This document shows, in pieces, positions 10,201-18,155 of a stretch of 64,000 nt of DNA. A model generated the notes under the pieces. The model did not search any database and was not told where the DNA came from. It saw nothing but the letters and a program-made list of their open reading frames with translations. The stretch spans positions 62,001 to 126,000 of the forward strand of contig NZ_FNDD01000003.1 in the NCBI RefSeq assembly GCF_900100015.1. Direction: 5' to 3'. Source of the stretch: Vibrio xiamenensis. Lineage in GTDB: Bacteria > Pseudomonadota > Gammaproteobacteria > Enterobacterales > Vibrionaceae. Both the position numbers and the translations under genes were made by a program. Position 1 is the stretch's first letter; each line of letters starts with the position of its first letter.

Positions 10201-13200
10201 CTGCATCGAAACGCGACCATCTTTTAGATCCTCTAAACCACCGAGCAATCCAGTAAAGTTACCCAGTGCAAGTGACGCAAAATTGGCAGCATTCGCTACA
10301 TCGCCAAAACCGATCGACATCTGTTCGTCGTTCGAATAGGAACTGGTTTGGTTTTCTGCCGCGAGCACTTGAATATCGCCCGATTGACTGCTTAAGTTGG
10401 CGCTGCCATTGGTCGCGAGGGTTGAACCCACTAAAGTGACGTCACCGCCAGAAATGTTTAAGTCACTGCCAGATTGAATTTGGCTACCTTGTGCGGTGGA
10501 CGAAGTCACCCCTTCGCGGTGGGAGCTCATCGAATAGATATCGCCGCCGCTTAGCAAGCTGCTTTCTTCACTCCATTGCTGACTGCTGCGCTGCGCATAA
10601 TCCGCGCCGACCACCACTTGGTTTTCAGCTTCGAGGTCAACTTGACCACCGGCACTGATATTACTGGCGATCACCCCAATATCATTGCCCGACTGGATAG
10701 AGACATCAGCACCGGTAATCACGTTAGCGCTGCCAAGTAACGTAGCATCATCAATGCTACCGGTATTCTTACCCGTTAAACCACCAAAGCCACTTTTTTG
10801 CGTTTCATGACGTTCATATTCACGGTAGCTTTGCGCGGCAAGTACCACATCGCCATCGGCTGCCAAATTGACGCTGCTATCTGCATTAAGTTGGGCACCA
10901 ACTAAGGTCAAATCGCTCGCTTGGCCATCGGCGTCCGTTCCTGCACTGATGGTAATATTGCTCGCCGCTATCTCAGTGGCATTCACGCTTTCCGTTAAGC
11001 TTTCATCAATCGTGGTTTTTTTGCGGCCAAATGATTTTTTCTTAGTGGTTTTGTCATAGCTGTAAGTGCTGTCATTTGCAGCCAATAAGCTTACATCACC
11101 ATCTGCAGCAAGGCTTACCCCTTGCTGTGCATCCAACTTGGCTGATGTCATCGCTAAATCGCCGCCAGCGGCAATGCTAATGTTATCCGCGCTAAGCCCC
11201 ACCCCTTGATGGGTGACCGAAGAGGAAGACTCCTGATGACCTCGCTTGGTCAGCGTCTGTGATAATTCATCCACCGCCGTGGTAAAACTAACGTCTTGCC
11301 CGGCACTGAGAGCTAAATTGCCAAGCGCAGCAAAATTGGATCCGGCGGCGTTAATATCTTGCTGCGCCGTAATGACCAAGTTGCCATTTGAACTGATATC
11401 GGAAGCAATATTGGTTACAACGGATGTCGTTTGCACTGCGTTGCCATCAGTTTGGAAGTTAGTGGTTTGATTCCGAGCAGCGCTTACATTAACGGAACCA
11501 CCAGCATTCAATGCAATATCACCCTGCGCGGCAAGGTTCGCGGCATCAATGTTAATGTCTTTACCTGCATCAATATTCAGCGTATTACGCGCTGTGATTG
11601 AAGCCGTGCTGCCGACATTGGTCAACACGTCAGATGCATTGCTGGCTGGCGAATTTTTTACCAAATGACCACCAGCATCAACGCTGAGCGTTTCTACCTG
11701 AGTCTGATTGAGCACATTGCCTTCAGTACTGACTAAAGACACTGCGTTACCTGAGATACTTGCACCAATATTGGCGATATCGTTTTGCGCGGCTAATGAC
11801 ACGTCACCTTGCGCGTCAATCGCCCCATTTTGGTTGGTAATACTATCTTGCGCACTAAGGTCAATATCCCCTTCTGCAGTGATTGAACCGTTTTGGTTGG
11901 TGATGGTATTGGCGGCGATTTCAATATCATTACCTGAAATTAACGCACCACCTTGTGCAAGGCTTTGCTCTGTCGCCGACGCCAAATACAACTTCGGTGC
12001 CAAGACTTCTTGACCATCAATAGTGATTTTTTCATACCAAATAATGTCTTGGCTTAAGTTGGCGATTTGCTCTGATGTCAGAGCCACTCCAACTTGCAAA
12101 TCAAGCTCTGATTGCGCCTGCGCTGCTGCATCCATTAACGCCTGCATTTGCGCCAGATCACTGCCCACCTCATCGCTTAAATAGCGCTGGCCTGTCTGCT
12201 CAAAAATGGCTTGGGTGATGGTGCGCGTGTCGTAATACGCATCGCCGAGGAATTTGATGTCTTGCTCTGGCTCATAATCGAGCTTATCAAGGAAGTAATC
12301 CGAGCCAATGAAATTGCCAATATCCGTTAATAATGGATTCGTTTCAATAACATAATGACTTTGCGGATCGGTACTAGGGACGAATAGTCCGTTTGGCGAC
12401 TCAGGAATCGTGTAATTTGGAAACGCAACATCGTTGTCACTAATAAACGCGTTGTCAGCTTGATCGTCAGGCAGAGTCACCACGGGCGCTCCCGGCAGTG
12501 CTAAATCGGAGCCTTGTGCATTCGCTTGGGTCGTGCCGTTGTCAACAGAATCCGTCGCATTAATACTGATGTCACCATTGGCAATGATTGATGCGTTGTA
12601 GAGCTCACCTTGCTCGGTTTCGGTTGTGATCTTACGATTTGCAGTAAGCTTTGTTCCCTTTATATAAGTGGAGAAACCAGCCGCTTGATAATTTGCATAA
12701 ACTGTATTTTTGGTCGCTTGAAGCGCTCGGTTGGCAACAGTAGTGGCATCAATAGAAAGCGCATTTTCACTAAAAATCAGCGACGCGATATTAGAAAAAG
12801 AATCCGCACCGATATGAATATTATTACCGGCTTTAATACTGGAGGTATCACCTTCAATATCGACAATCGTTTCATCAGATGACATGACTCGCTGCTCAGC
12901 AATACCGGAATAAACATACTTGGTACTGCAGGTTTCGTGACCGCCTGACGCACTACCACCACCGGCATCATGACAAGATTCAGTTGCCGATAATAAAGTT
13001 GTTGTCTTGGTTATTTTACTCGGAGCACTATTAGAAATACTGGCGGTCGTTTCTTCAGCCTTTACGCGAGTATTTTCAATCGTATCCGCGTTAAGAGTGA
13101 TATCCCCTTGCGCTTCGATATTGCCCGAACGGTTATAGAATCCGGCACTGCGTTCACCATCAGTCATGCCTTGGGAGACAAAATTACCACCAATCAGCAT

Positions 13201-14868
13201 ATCGCCTTGCTGGTTCACTACATCGCCATCGACATTCAAACGGGTATCTTGCCCGCTATAAAGTAAACCACTATTGGTCACATCTTGCGTCGCACTAACT
13301 TGAATATTGTTCCCAGCAATCAGTGAACCTTGGTTCGTAACATCCGTACCCGTAAGATCAATATTTTTTGCCGACTGTAAAACGCCTTGGCTGGTCAGCG
13401 ACTGGGCGGTTAAATCCAGTGCTTGACTGGCGTTAAGATGCCCTTGTTCACCCACAGCCAGGCTATCGAGTTGAGAGCTGATATTCGAGCCTTGTAATTG
13501 AGCATTAATATCTGCTGCGCCGCCCGTAAGTGAAATACGCTGCGCGCTAATGCTTCCATCACCAGCTAGCTGATAGGAGTCTCCAGAGAATGCAACTTGC
13601 TGGGCAACTTGAATCTCGCCTTGGTTCGTTAAAGAAGAAAGGCTGGTTAACTCAGCTTGAGTCGCTTGAATTTGGCTTGTTTCATTAAGGCTCACTTGCG
13701 ATGCGTTCGTCGTTAACTCATCGCTAGAGACCACTTGAGCATCCTCTAACGTCAATGATTGTGCACTGACGTTTAGCTTACCTTGCTGAGTAATCGTGCC
13801 ATCACTATCAAGTCCGGCATTAACGCTCGATTGTGCGATCTGAATATCTTGTTCAGCACTTAAGCTCAACTCACTTTGCGCAGCAAGGGTTGCGTTTGTC
13901 ACCGCGATCGAGTTTGCTTGGGCGTTAAAATCATTCCCTGCATACTGCTGACCAGCGAGAGTAAGCTGTTTAGCAGTAGTAACAGAAATATCTTGAGTGG
14001 CACTCGCACTGCCAAGGGTGATTTGCCCGTCTGCCGAGATCTGAATGTTGCCAGCGCTTGCAGCAAGATTGCCAACGTTAACGCCAACACCACTGTCTGT
14101 TGAAATCAGTTGAATGCGCCCTGCGTACATGCCACCTAGCGCAGCAGCATCAATAGCAACCTCTGGCTTAACTGCACCAGTGGTATTTTGATGAGTAACA
14201 TGATTGGTTTGATAATCAACTTGGTTATCACCAGCGACAACCGTAAGATCTTTGGCATGAATATCCGCACTGACTTTGGCCGCGCGCGTAATAATATCGA
14301 AGTAAGTTTGGTTACTCCCATCAAGACCAAGCCCTTCAATACTGATATTACCTTGTGAGACATCAAATCCACTCAAACGCCCATCGCTAATTTGCGGCGT
14401 ACCCGTTGAGAGCGTGACTCGTGGCGTATTGATAAATCCACAACCATCACAAGTGATCCCGTAAGGGTTCGCCAAAATTACGTTGGCTTGGTTACCCAAA
14501 ACCTCAGTATATCCGTTGAGCTGACTGCGATTAGAGCCGGTCACCTCGTTGAGAATGACGCTCGCGGCTTGTCCTTTAAGATTGGAATTGCCTTCAACAA
14601 TACCAGCCAATTGCGATTGAGAAAGCGCTTGGGTGGCGTTATTTAATATCAATCCCGAGGCGTCAACATTGAACATCTCGTATTGGTTGTGCGACAAGCC
14701 TTTGCTATTTGGAGCCGCGATATTAACCACTTCAACACCGTTGGCGGCTTGAGAAACTTGAGTATTGCTGTTACTCACCACGACATTTGCGAGTACCGGT
14801 TGAACGTTAATCGTCCAACATAACGTGTACACCATTAAGCGGTTAAATCGAGTTTGCCAAGAAGTCAT
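7015..14868 (-). CDS. cdiA: Two-partner-secreted filamentous hemagglutinin / CdiA-type contact-dependent toxin
   Basis: TpsA exoprotein of 2617 residues, exported by the TpsB gene 18 bp upstream. Order: signal peptide (about 1-27), TPS secretion domain (about 28-270) with NPYGITCDGCGFINTPR at 134-150, a long FHA-type beta-helix of degenerate repeats (NxxGxIxAxxDIxLxAxxxxxN style, to about 2100), with a charged coiled coil at about 1660-1700, then a changed region: a HEXXH/NEXXAD segment (2254-2282), a hydrophobic stretch (2336-2366), a Ser/Thr/Pro/Asp-rich linker (about 2440-2535) and a basic C-terminal domain (about 2540-2617) resembling colicin E3-type RNase. There is no VENN motif. Ribosome site AAGGTAA lies 8 nt before ATG. 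The last 1 kb is richer in AT, consistent with tail exchange. The CDI role is inferred from architecture plus the coupled small gene; a purely adhesive role for the body is also possible. Confidence 0.88.
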   Translation of the reverse strand: MTSWQTRFNRLMVYTLCWTINVQPVLANVVVSNSNTQVSQAANGVEVVNIAAPNSKGLSHNQYEMFNVDASGLILNNATQALSQSQLAGIVEGNSNLKGQAASVILNEVTGSNRSQLNGYTEVLGNQANVILANPYGITCDGCGFINTPRVTLSTGTPQISDGRLSGFDVSQGNISIEGLGLDGSNQTYFDIITRAAKVSADIHAKDLTVVAGDNQVDYQTNHVTHQNTTGAVKPEVAIDAAALGGMYAGRIQLISTDSGVGVNVGNLAASAGNIQISADGQITLGSASATQDISVTTAKQLTLAGQQYAGNDFNAQANSIAVTNATLAAQSELSLSAEQDIQIAQSSVNAGLDSDGTITQQGKLNVSAQSLTLEDAQVVSSDELTTNASQVSLNETSQIQATQAELTSLSSLTNQGEIQVAQQVAFSGDSYQLAGDGSISAQRISLTGGAADINAQLQGSNISSQLDSLAVGEQGHLNASQALDLTAQSLTSQGVLQSAKNIDLTGTDVTNQGSLIAGNNIQVSATQDVTNSGLLYSGQDTRLNVDGDVVNQQGDMLIGGNFVSQGMTDGERSAGFYNRSGNIEAQGDITLNADTIENTRVKAEETTASISNSAPSKITKTTTLLSATESCHDAGGGSASGGHETCSTKYVYSGIAEQRVMSSDETIVDIEGDTSSIKAGNNIHIGADSFSNIASLIFSENALSIDATTVANRALQATKNTVYANYQAAGFSTYIKGTKLTANRKITTETEQGELYNASIIANGDISINATDSVDNGTTQANAQGSDLALPGAPVVTLPDDQADNAFISDNDVAFPNYTIPESPNGLFVPSTDPQSHYVIETNPLLTDIGNFIGSDYFLDKLDYEPEQDIKFLGDAYYDTRTITQAIFEQTGQRYLSDEVGSDLAQMQALMDAAAQAQSELDLQVGVALTSEQIANLSQDIIWYEKITIDGQEVLAPKLYLASATEQSLAQGGALISGNDIEIAANTITNQNGSITAEGDIDLSAQDSITNQNGAIDAQGDVSLAAQNDIANIGASISGNAVSLVSTEGNVLNQTQVETLSVDAGGHLVKNSPASNASDVLTNVGSTASITARNTLNIDAGKDINIDAANLAAQGDIALNAGGSVNVSAARNQTTNFQTDGNAVQTTSVVTNIASDISSNGNLVITAQQDINAAGSNFAALGNLALSAGQDVSFTTAVDELSQTLTKRGHQESSSSVTHQGVGLSADNISIAAGGDLAMTSAKLDAQQGVSLAADGDVSLLAANDSTYSYDKTTKKKSFGRKKTTIDESLTESVNATEIAASNITISAGTDADGQASDLTLVGAQLNADSSVNLAADGDVVLAAQSYREYERHETQKSGFGGLTGKNTGSIDDATLLGSANVITGADVSIQSGNDIGVIASNISAGGQVDLEAENQVVVGADYAQRSSQQWSEESSLLSGGDIYSMSSHREGVTSSTAQGSQIQSGSDLNISGGDVTLVGSTLATNGSANLSSQSGDIQVLAAENQTSSYSNDEQMSIGFGDVANAANFASLALGNFTGLLGGLEDLKDGRVSMQIAQASYDKVDTQTQSTSHTASSIIAKNDVTLDSQQDIVIEGSQLAADNDADAQGNLSLSAKGDVLVQEVKDTYQTQTDQTHGSAAVNFTVKHQIADTYDASVALKDSVKALKQAKDDYQDYKDQLSELEESYAKLQQDLDNNVAGVSQEDLTELSNLISASKADESWYTAGIALATEDVASKSTLLAQQIHTSMDSSVTQGFNASLDVNMSVSKNTTTNSGTASVASALSGQNVTISSGLNDEDEITVQGSTISASDTLALSSNTINVTASEDETQSQNSGQSGSISLSLSAHGAATGANINANLSRSGSQSNSTSYTNSSLSSNRITLSSQQDTNIIGANVSAGSELEVNVGGDLNVASVQNLNTSSSHNQGVSGGLSTSTSNSASGTDINGVNGGFNLGSGTSSNRNTITTSIISGGSADITVAGNTDLKGAVLATSNEQGEDLGALSLSTNTLTYSDLSNTSYQSNQSANVSGNIGTDKTGQFDLSEGSSNLQYSDESNYQKTKSLATIGSGDIQVTQTDDEQLTSLNRDITQSDKDLYDVTRQQGDFDFTVDHRFFSETGRNKISEDVMVTDMIRESIALAIMTERVGVEDIVFETQKQLDSYNAVKARIANDPQLAAALQNPDLTAQEKEAMLDDVTHTVMVELGYETDGYENKIIDKSDDVRLGFHSDETGDAYINDARIGDTKLLNQVAVHEAVHEMIAQDVANGGQQYSDTENETYADHFGSNIGDYLDVGLGINGYGDLASSNNHVGNTEFGVIQNNSEYDGLDKSKGDNFVWLLIPAISPELVSGASLLVAGAGISYGIASSDMVFGSFGSSHGSGVLNWNFEPQYSDQEIQQLAQLYNQSLDDYKSADTSRDRRASYEYLQQPQFSAEVVAKAEELRSNSEKADSIDPSTSLPVQDSHDPTTVTESAEPIAPSTETTATNEQGLGSTESPSDSGVDPLLDVTSSSTDYEPNQGAVDKMEDFLNQPGFGEIVANSTKKSPKKYQGQRVYEVTEKKGNILKVGDQVYLDGKHKDHLEVFNKQNKIKVVLNLDGTVNEKKTKVALKQGRTLPK
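7969..8301 (-). other. Gluzincin-like metallopeptidase motif inside the CdiA pretoxin region
   Basis: HEAVH at 2254-2258 is followed by NETYAD with Glu2278 and Asp2282. The distances (His2258 to Glu2278 = 20, Glu2278 to Asp2282 = 4) equal those of thermolysin (His146-Glu166-Asp170). Surrounding helices are consistent with a zincin fold, but a whole domain boundary cannot be set by eye. Confidence 0.55.
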
Positions 14869-14886
14869 GTTGCTTTACCTTGTGCT

Positions 14887-16545
14887 CTATATCGCAAAGC
14901 GAATTTGGTAGTTGACGACATAGTCATCAGCGGATAATTGATTTGGGTGTTGGATAGGAACGCCTATCGAAACAGAACTGGAATAGTAGCGATGAGCCAT
15001 TCGTATGATGAGGGATGAGCCAAGCAAAGACCCACGCTCAAGCTCATCTTGTTCATCGGTTTTAATCGTGCCGGTATCGAGCGCGAGTACGCTACTCACT
15101 TGCCCAACCACTGGCCATTGACCGATTTGATACGTCAGATCATTACGCCAGTAATAACCTTCATCACCAGAGATCGAGATGTTCTTAAACCCTCGAACCG
15201 AATATTCACCACCAATGCTCAAACGCTGGTTACTGTATAAAGTGTCATTGCTCCATTGCCCGTATAATGTCGTGGAATAACGAAGCTTGGGTGACAGCGG
15301 ATAGGTATAACTTAGCGTTAAATCTGCACGGTCAAATTTTGATATCGGAGCGCTTGATGACTGACCGGTATCACCAATCGCGTTAAACCATTCAGTGCCT
15401 TTACTGTATTTGGGTTGCGCCGTGACAAACGCATTACCTAGACGAGAGCTCCATTCCACACCGATGCTAAAATGGGTTAAATTTCGGCTGCTACTATCAA
15501 GTTTGGTTCCAAGCAAATAATTACGCTCACGACGGTGAGTCACAGAGGTCGTCAATTTCGCTTTGGTTTGACTATCACGAAAAAATAACCAATTCGCCCC
15601 AAGCTGATAGACATTCGTGTGACCATCGGTAGAAATATTAAAACCATTATTTTCAAAGCTATTCTCGTAACTGGAATAGGTCATCTGAGAGCTGTAATTC
15701 CAATATCCCCAAGGCACATCAATGTTCAAGTTGGCACTTTGCGAGTCAAACGCAGTTGAAAATTCACTGCTTTTGCTGCCCGAAATCGACACAGATTCAA
15801 GACCGCCTAAGCCGTTTTCTCCACTTAACGACACCGATAATTGTGTCTCACCGGTACTGGTTGAACCACCATTATTGAATCCCAAAGAACTGCCCCAAAA
15901 AGCAGCTTCTGGCGTCGTTATTTCAACGATGGTGTAACCCTGATTCTGTGAAGGAACCAATTTGATTTGAGCGTTATAGCGCTGTAAACGATTAATTTGA
16001 TCGAGTCCTTGCTCAATGTCTCTCAAATTTAAAATTCGTCCGTTGAGTAAAGGAAAGGCAAAATCAAGCAAGCTATTAGACTGACCATTCCAGCGAATGC
16101 CTTCTAAACGGCCTTCAAGAATCACGATATTGAGATGCCCAGACTTAAGATTTTGTGGTGTTAGATAAGCTCGTGATGTTACATAGCCATTCTCAATATA
16201 GAGGTTGGTGATTTTACGTAGCATTTCATTGATCCCCGCCAAACCTAAGCATTGAGGCTTATAGTTAATCAATTGATTTAGCTCATCATTATCAAATATC
16301 GTATTTCCTTGATAGCCAATCGAAGCAATCTCAAAGCATGATCCATCCTCCCGAATTGGAGATTCAGGAAGCGTGGGTAAAGGAGTTAACGTTTCAAGTT
16401 GCTGCTCTTGTTGCTTAATCGCTTCAAGACGCTGTTGCTGACTTTTTTCAATTTCATTTTGCACGCTAGGAGGGAGAGGCGCAGAAGACACAAAAAAAGA
16501 AATTGATGACACCAACAAGCCGAAAAGGTGTTTTTTCAATATCAA
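14887..16545 (-). CDS. cdiB: TpsB outer-membrane transporter (CdiB/ShlB/FhaC family)
   Basis: Sixteen-strand Omp85-superfamily pore that exports the adjacent CdiA across the outer membrane. 552 residues: signal peptide (about 1-21, ending VSSA), a helical plug segment rich in Gln (about 28-50), POTRA domains (about 70-215; IASIGYQGNTIFDNDEL, YIENGYVTSRAYL) and a beta barrel to a terminal aromatic-poor strand NYQIRFAI. The L6-type VRGF motif (GGEYSVRGFKN) lies near residue 450. Length matches the family (550-580). It is first in the operon, 18 bp before cdiA. The only in-frame start that includes a full signal peptide is TTG at 16545 (next TTG at 16539), with no good ribosome site, so translation may be weak or controlled. 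Confidence 0.93.
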   Translation of the reverse strand: MILKKHLFGLLVSSISFFVSSAPLPPSVQNEIEKSQQQRLEAIKQQEQQLETLTPLPTLPESPIREDGSCFEIASIGYQGNTIFDNDELNQLINYKPQCLGLAGINEMLRKITNLYIENGYVTSRAYLTPQNLKSGHLNIVILEGRLEGIRWNGQSNSLLDFAFPLLNGRILNLRDIEQGLDQINRLQRYNAQIKLVPSQNQGYTIVEITTPEAAFWGSSLGFNNGGSTSTGETQLSVSLSGENGLGGLESVSISGSKSSEFSTAFDSQSANLNIDVPWGYWNYSSQMTYSSYENSFENNGFNISTDGHTNVYQLGANWLFFRDSQTKAKLTTSVTHRRERNYLLGTKLDSSSRNLTHFSIGVEWSSRLGNAFVTAQPKYSKGTEWFNAIGDTGQSSSAPISKFDRADLTLSYTYPLSPKLRYSTTLYGQWSNDTLYSNQRLSIGGEYSVRGFKNISISGDEGYYWRNDLTYQIGQWPVVGQVSSVLALDTGTIKTDEQDELERGSLLGSSLIIRMAHRYYSSSVSIGVPIQHPNQLSADDYVVNYQIRFAI

Positions 16546-16564
16546 ATATAACTAACGCTTTAGT

Positions 16565-16593
16565 TTATAAAATTGAGCGTTTTTTTAATTCAA
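16565..16593 (-). promoter_or_regulatory. Predicted sigma-70 promoter of the cdi operon
   Basis: On the minus strand TTGAAT (16588-16593) and TTATAA (16565-16570) are separated by exactly 17 bp. The implied start near 16558 leaves a leader of only about 12 nt before the TTG start codon. Confidence 0.45.
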
Positions 16594-16627
16594 TTCAGAA
16601 TAAAAGTTCACCAAATAAGCACAAAAA

Positions 16628-16643
16628 GGTGACGCATATCACA
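16628..16643. promoter_or_regulatory. CRP-type site upstream of the cdi operon
   Basis: GGTGA-CGCATA-TCACA matches the CRP consensus TGTGA-N6-TCACA in 9 of 10 positions. It lies about 75 bp upstream of the predicted cdi transcription start and could also affect the divergent TPR gene. Confidence 0.55.
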
Positions 16644-16891
16644 ATAAAACACAATGTAACCGATTGCATAAAATTTATTTAATATTTTTAGAAAATGGTC
16701 GCCCCTAACTTAACAACATAGCTTCCTGTAAACTTCTTCGCCTAAAATTTACAGAACGGCACGTTTTAGCAGGTAAAATCCAATTTAGATTCCGAAAAGG
16801 TCGTTTTGATATGGCGATTTTTGCGCTTACCCTTAACATTTTGTTATCGTAAGCGGCGACAATTTTTAAATATTCACATAGGTTTAGGTTA

Positions 16892-17782
16892 ATGCGTCCA
16901 TTGTTAGTCATACTACTCGCCTCTCTCCTCGCGGTTTTTTCGGTGCATGCCGAAGACGCCAAAAAGTATTCGCAAACCGATATGTTAGATAGACCGCTGA
17001 TGGAGCGCTATATCCTTGACGAGCTCAAGTCGCTGCGCCAAGACCAGCAAGATCTCGAGCGTAAGCTGACCGTTGAAATCACCGACCGCGAATTAGCGGT
17101 GGCGGATAAATCTCTCAACTACGCCAACGTCACTGTCACTTACTTCTTTTATATCATTGCTGGCGTTGCCTCGATGGTTGCTTTGTTCGGTTGGCAATCG
17201 CTGCGCGATATCAAACACAACACCAAAGAAATGGCCGATAAACGCTTGAACAAAATCGCCCAAGACTATGAGAAGAAATTTTTGGCTTTGGAGCGCGATT
17301 TGAAGCGTAAAACACGCATCATCAGTGAAAACAACAAAGAAATCGAGAAAATCAACGAAATCCATAACTTATGGCTTCGCGCTCAAAGCATGCCGACCCC
17401 AGAACAACGTATCGAAGTCTACGATGAAATCTTGCGTATACGCCCTGGTGATTTAGAAGCGCTGACGTACAAAGCTGACGCCGCAATGGAAATAAACGAA
17501 TATCACTGGGCGATGAGCATCTGTAACCGCGTACTAGAAGTGGATGATGCTAACGGTCCAGCGCTTTACCAACGAGCCTGCGCCTATTCACGTCTTGGCG
17601 CTGAAGATCAAGCAGTCGAAGATTTAGAACGCGCAATTGAAGCAAGCCCTTCAGTGCGTGATTTGATTGCTGATGAAAGAGACCTCGAGCCACTGCACGG
17701 TCATCGTCGTTTTGATGCCTTGATTGCCGGAGAGCATCTTGACAAAAATATTGATAAAAGCGGCGAAAACACCCCGAGCTAA
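16892..17782 (+). CDS. Membrane-anchored TPR protein, function unknown
   Basis: 296 residues. An N-terminal signal peptide or anchor (about 1-20, ending VHA) is followed by a helical region, a transmembrane segment (about 81-100, VTYFFYIIAGVASMVALFGW), a charged coiled coil (about 105-160) and tetratricopeptide-like repeats (about 165-265; AEQRIEVYDEILRIRPGDLEAL-type helices with NGPALYQRACAYSRLGAEDQAVEDLERAIE). The topology would place the N-terminal part in the periplasm and the TPR part in the cytoplasm if the signal is cleaved. TPRs point to a scaffolding role for protein partners. It is a single-gene unit followed by a strong hairpin. I do not recognise a named family. Confidence 0.8.
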   Translation: MRPLLVILLASLLAVFSVHAEDAKKYSQTDMLDRPLMERYILDELKSLRQDQQDLERKLTVEITDRELAVADKSLNYANVTVTYFFYIIAGVASMVALFGWQSLRDIKHNTKEMADKRLNKIAQDYEKKFLALERDLKRKTRIISENNKEIEKINEIHNLWLRAQSMPTPEQRIEVYDEILRIRPGDLEALTYKADAAMEINEYHWAMSICNRVLEVDDANGPALYQRACAYSRLGAEDQAVEDLERAIEASPSVRDLIADERDLEPLHGHRRFDALIAGEHLDKNIDKSGENTPS

Positions 17783-17790
17783 TATCCGCA

Positions 17791-17815
17791 AAGCACTCTG
17801 CTAAGCAGAGTGCTT
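17791..17815 (+). terminator. Hairpin terminator after the TPR gene
   Basis: Perfect inverted repeat AAGCACTCTGC-TAA-GCAGAGTGCTT (11-bp stem) 9 bp after the stop codon; no long T tract. Confidence 0.65.
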
Positions 17816-18155
17816 CACCCACCCATGATACTTAAATCGTACCTGCGAACTAAGCATCATGGGATTTCAAACAACGCCTTTGCTTAACGCTTTGCATCAC
17901 TAGTACTTTGGGTTCCTAATCAAAACCTCACGCTCTCACACTTCACCGCTTCGCTCACAATAAAATCGCATGCAATTCAATATGAAAATCAACGACCCAC
18001 AAACAGAATGAAATATTGTTAAACAACTCAAACTTTGGCGGTATGAAATTCGATTTATTAAGCCATTCTTAAGTTCAGTTCGTTAGACTCGCACTAAAGG
18101 TTGTTATCGCCACCATATAGGCATCTAAAGTGCAGCAAAGGAATGAACTTAAGTT
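17816..18155. other. Upstream region of the LtaS-like/dgkA operon
   Basis: About 340 bp without a gene. Its right part carries the PmrA/BasR-like repeat listed separately; no other element was recognised. Confidence 0.5.
18057..18073 (+). promoter_or_regulatory. PmrA/BasR-like direct repeat
   Basis: ATTAAG-CCATT-CTTAAG fits the PmrA-type pattern YTTAAK-N5-YTTAAK except for the first base. It lies 83 bp before the LtaS-like start, where a response regulator would be expected to act on a membrane-modification operon. AT-rich hexamers make chance occurrence quite possible. Confidence 0.35.

Larger units (their letters stand above)
16546..16891. other. Divergent intergenic region, cdiB / TPR gene
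   Basis: 346 bp holding the predicted cdi promoter and CRP site on the left; nothing clear was recognised in the right half beyond AT-rich sequence. The reverse frame found here is not supported by a ribosome site or recognisable protein. Confidence 0.5.

Noticed and set aside
8843-14103. Several plus-strand frames of 60-100 residues inside cdiA
   Set aside because: They are antisense shadows of the repetitive exoprotein; compositions (Ser/Thr/Ala/Pro-rich) mirror the opposite frame and none has ribosome-site support.
16705-16962. Reverse frame of 85 residues upstream of the TPR gene
   Set aside because: Overlaps the start of a well supported gene on the other strand and resembles no protein; start region lacks a ribosome site.
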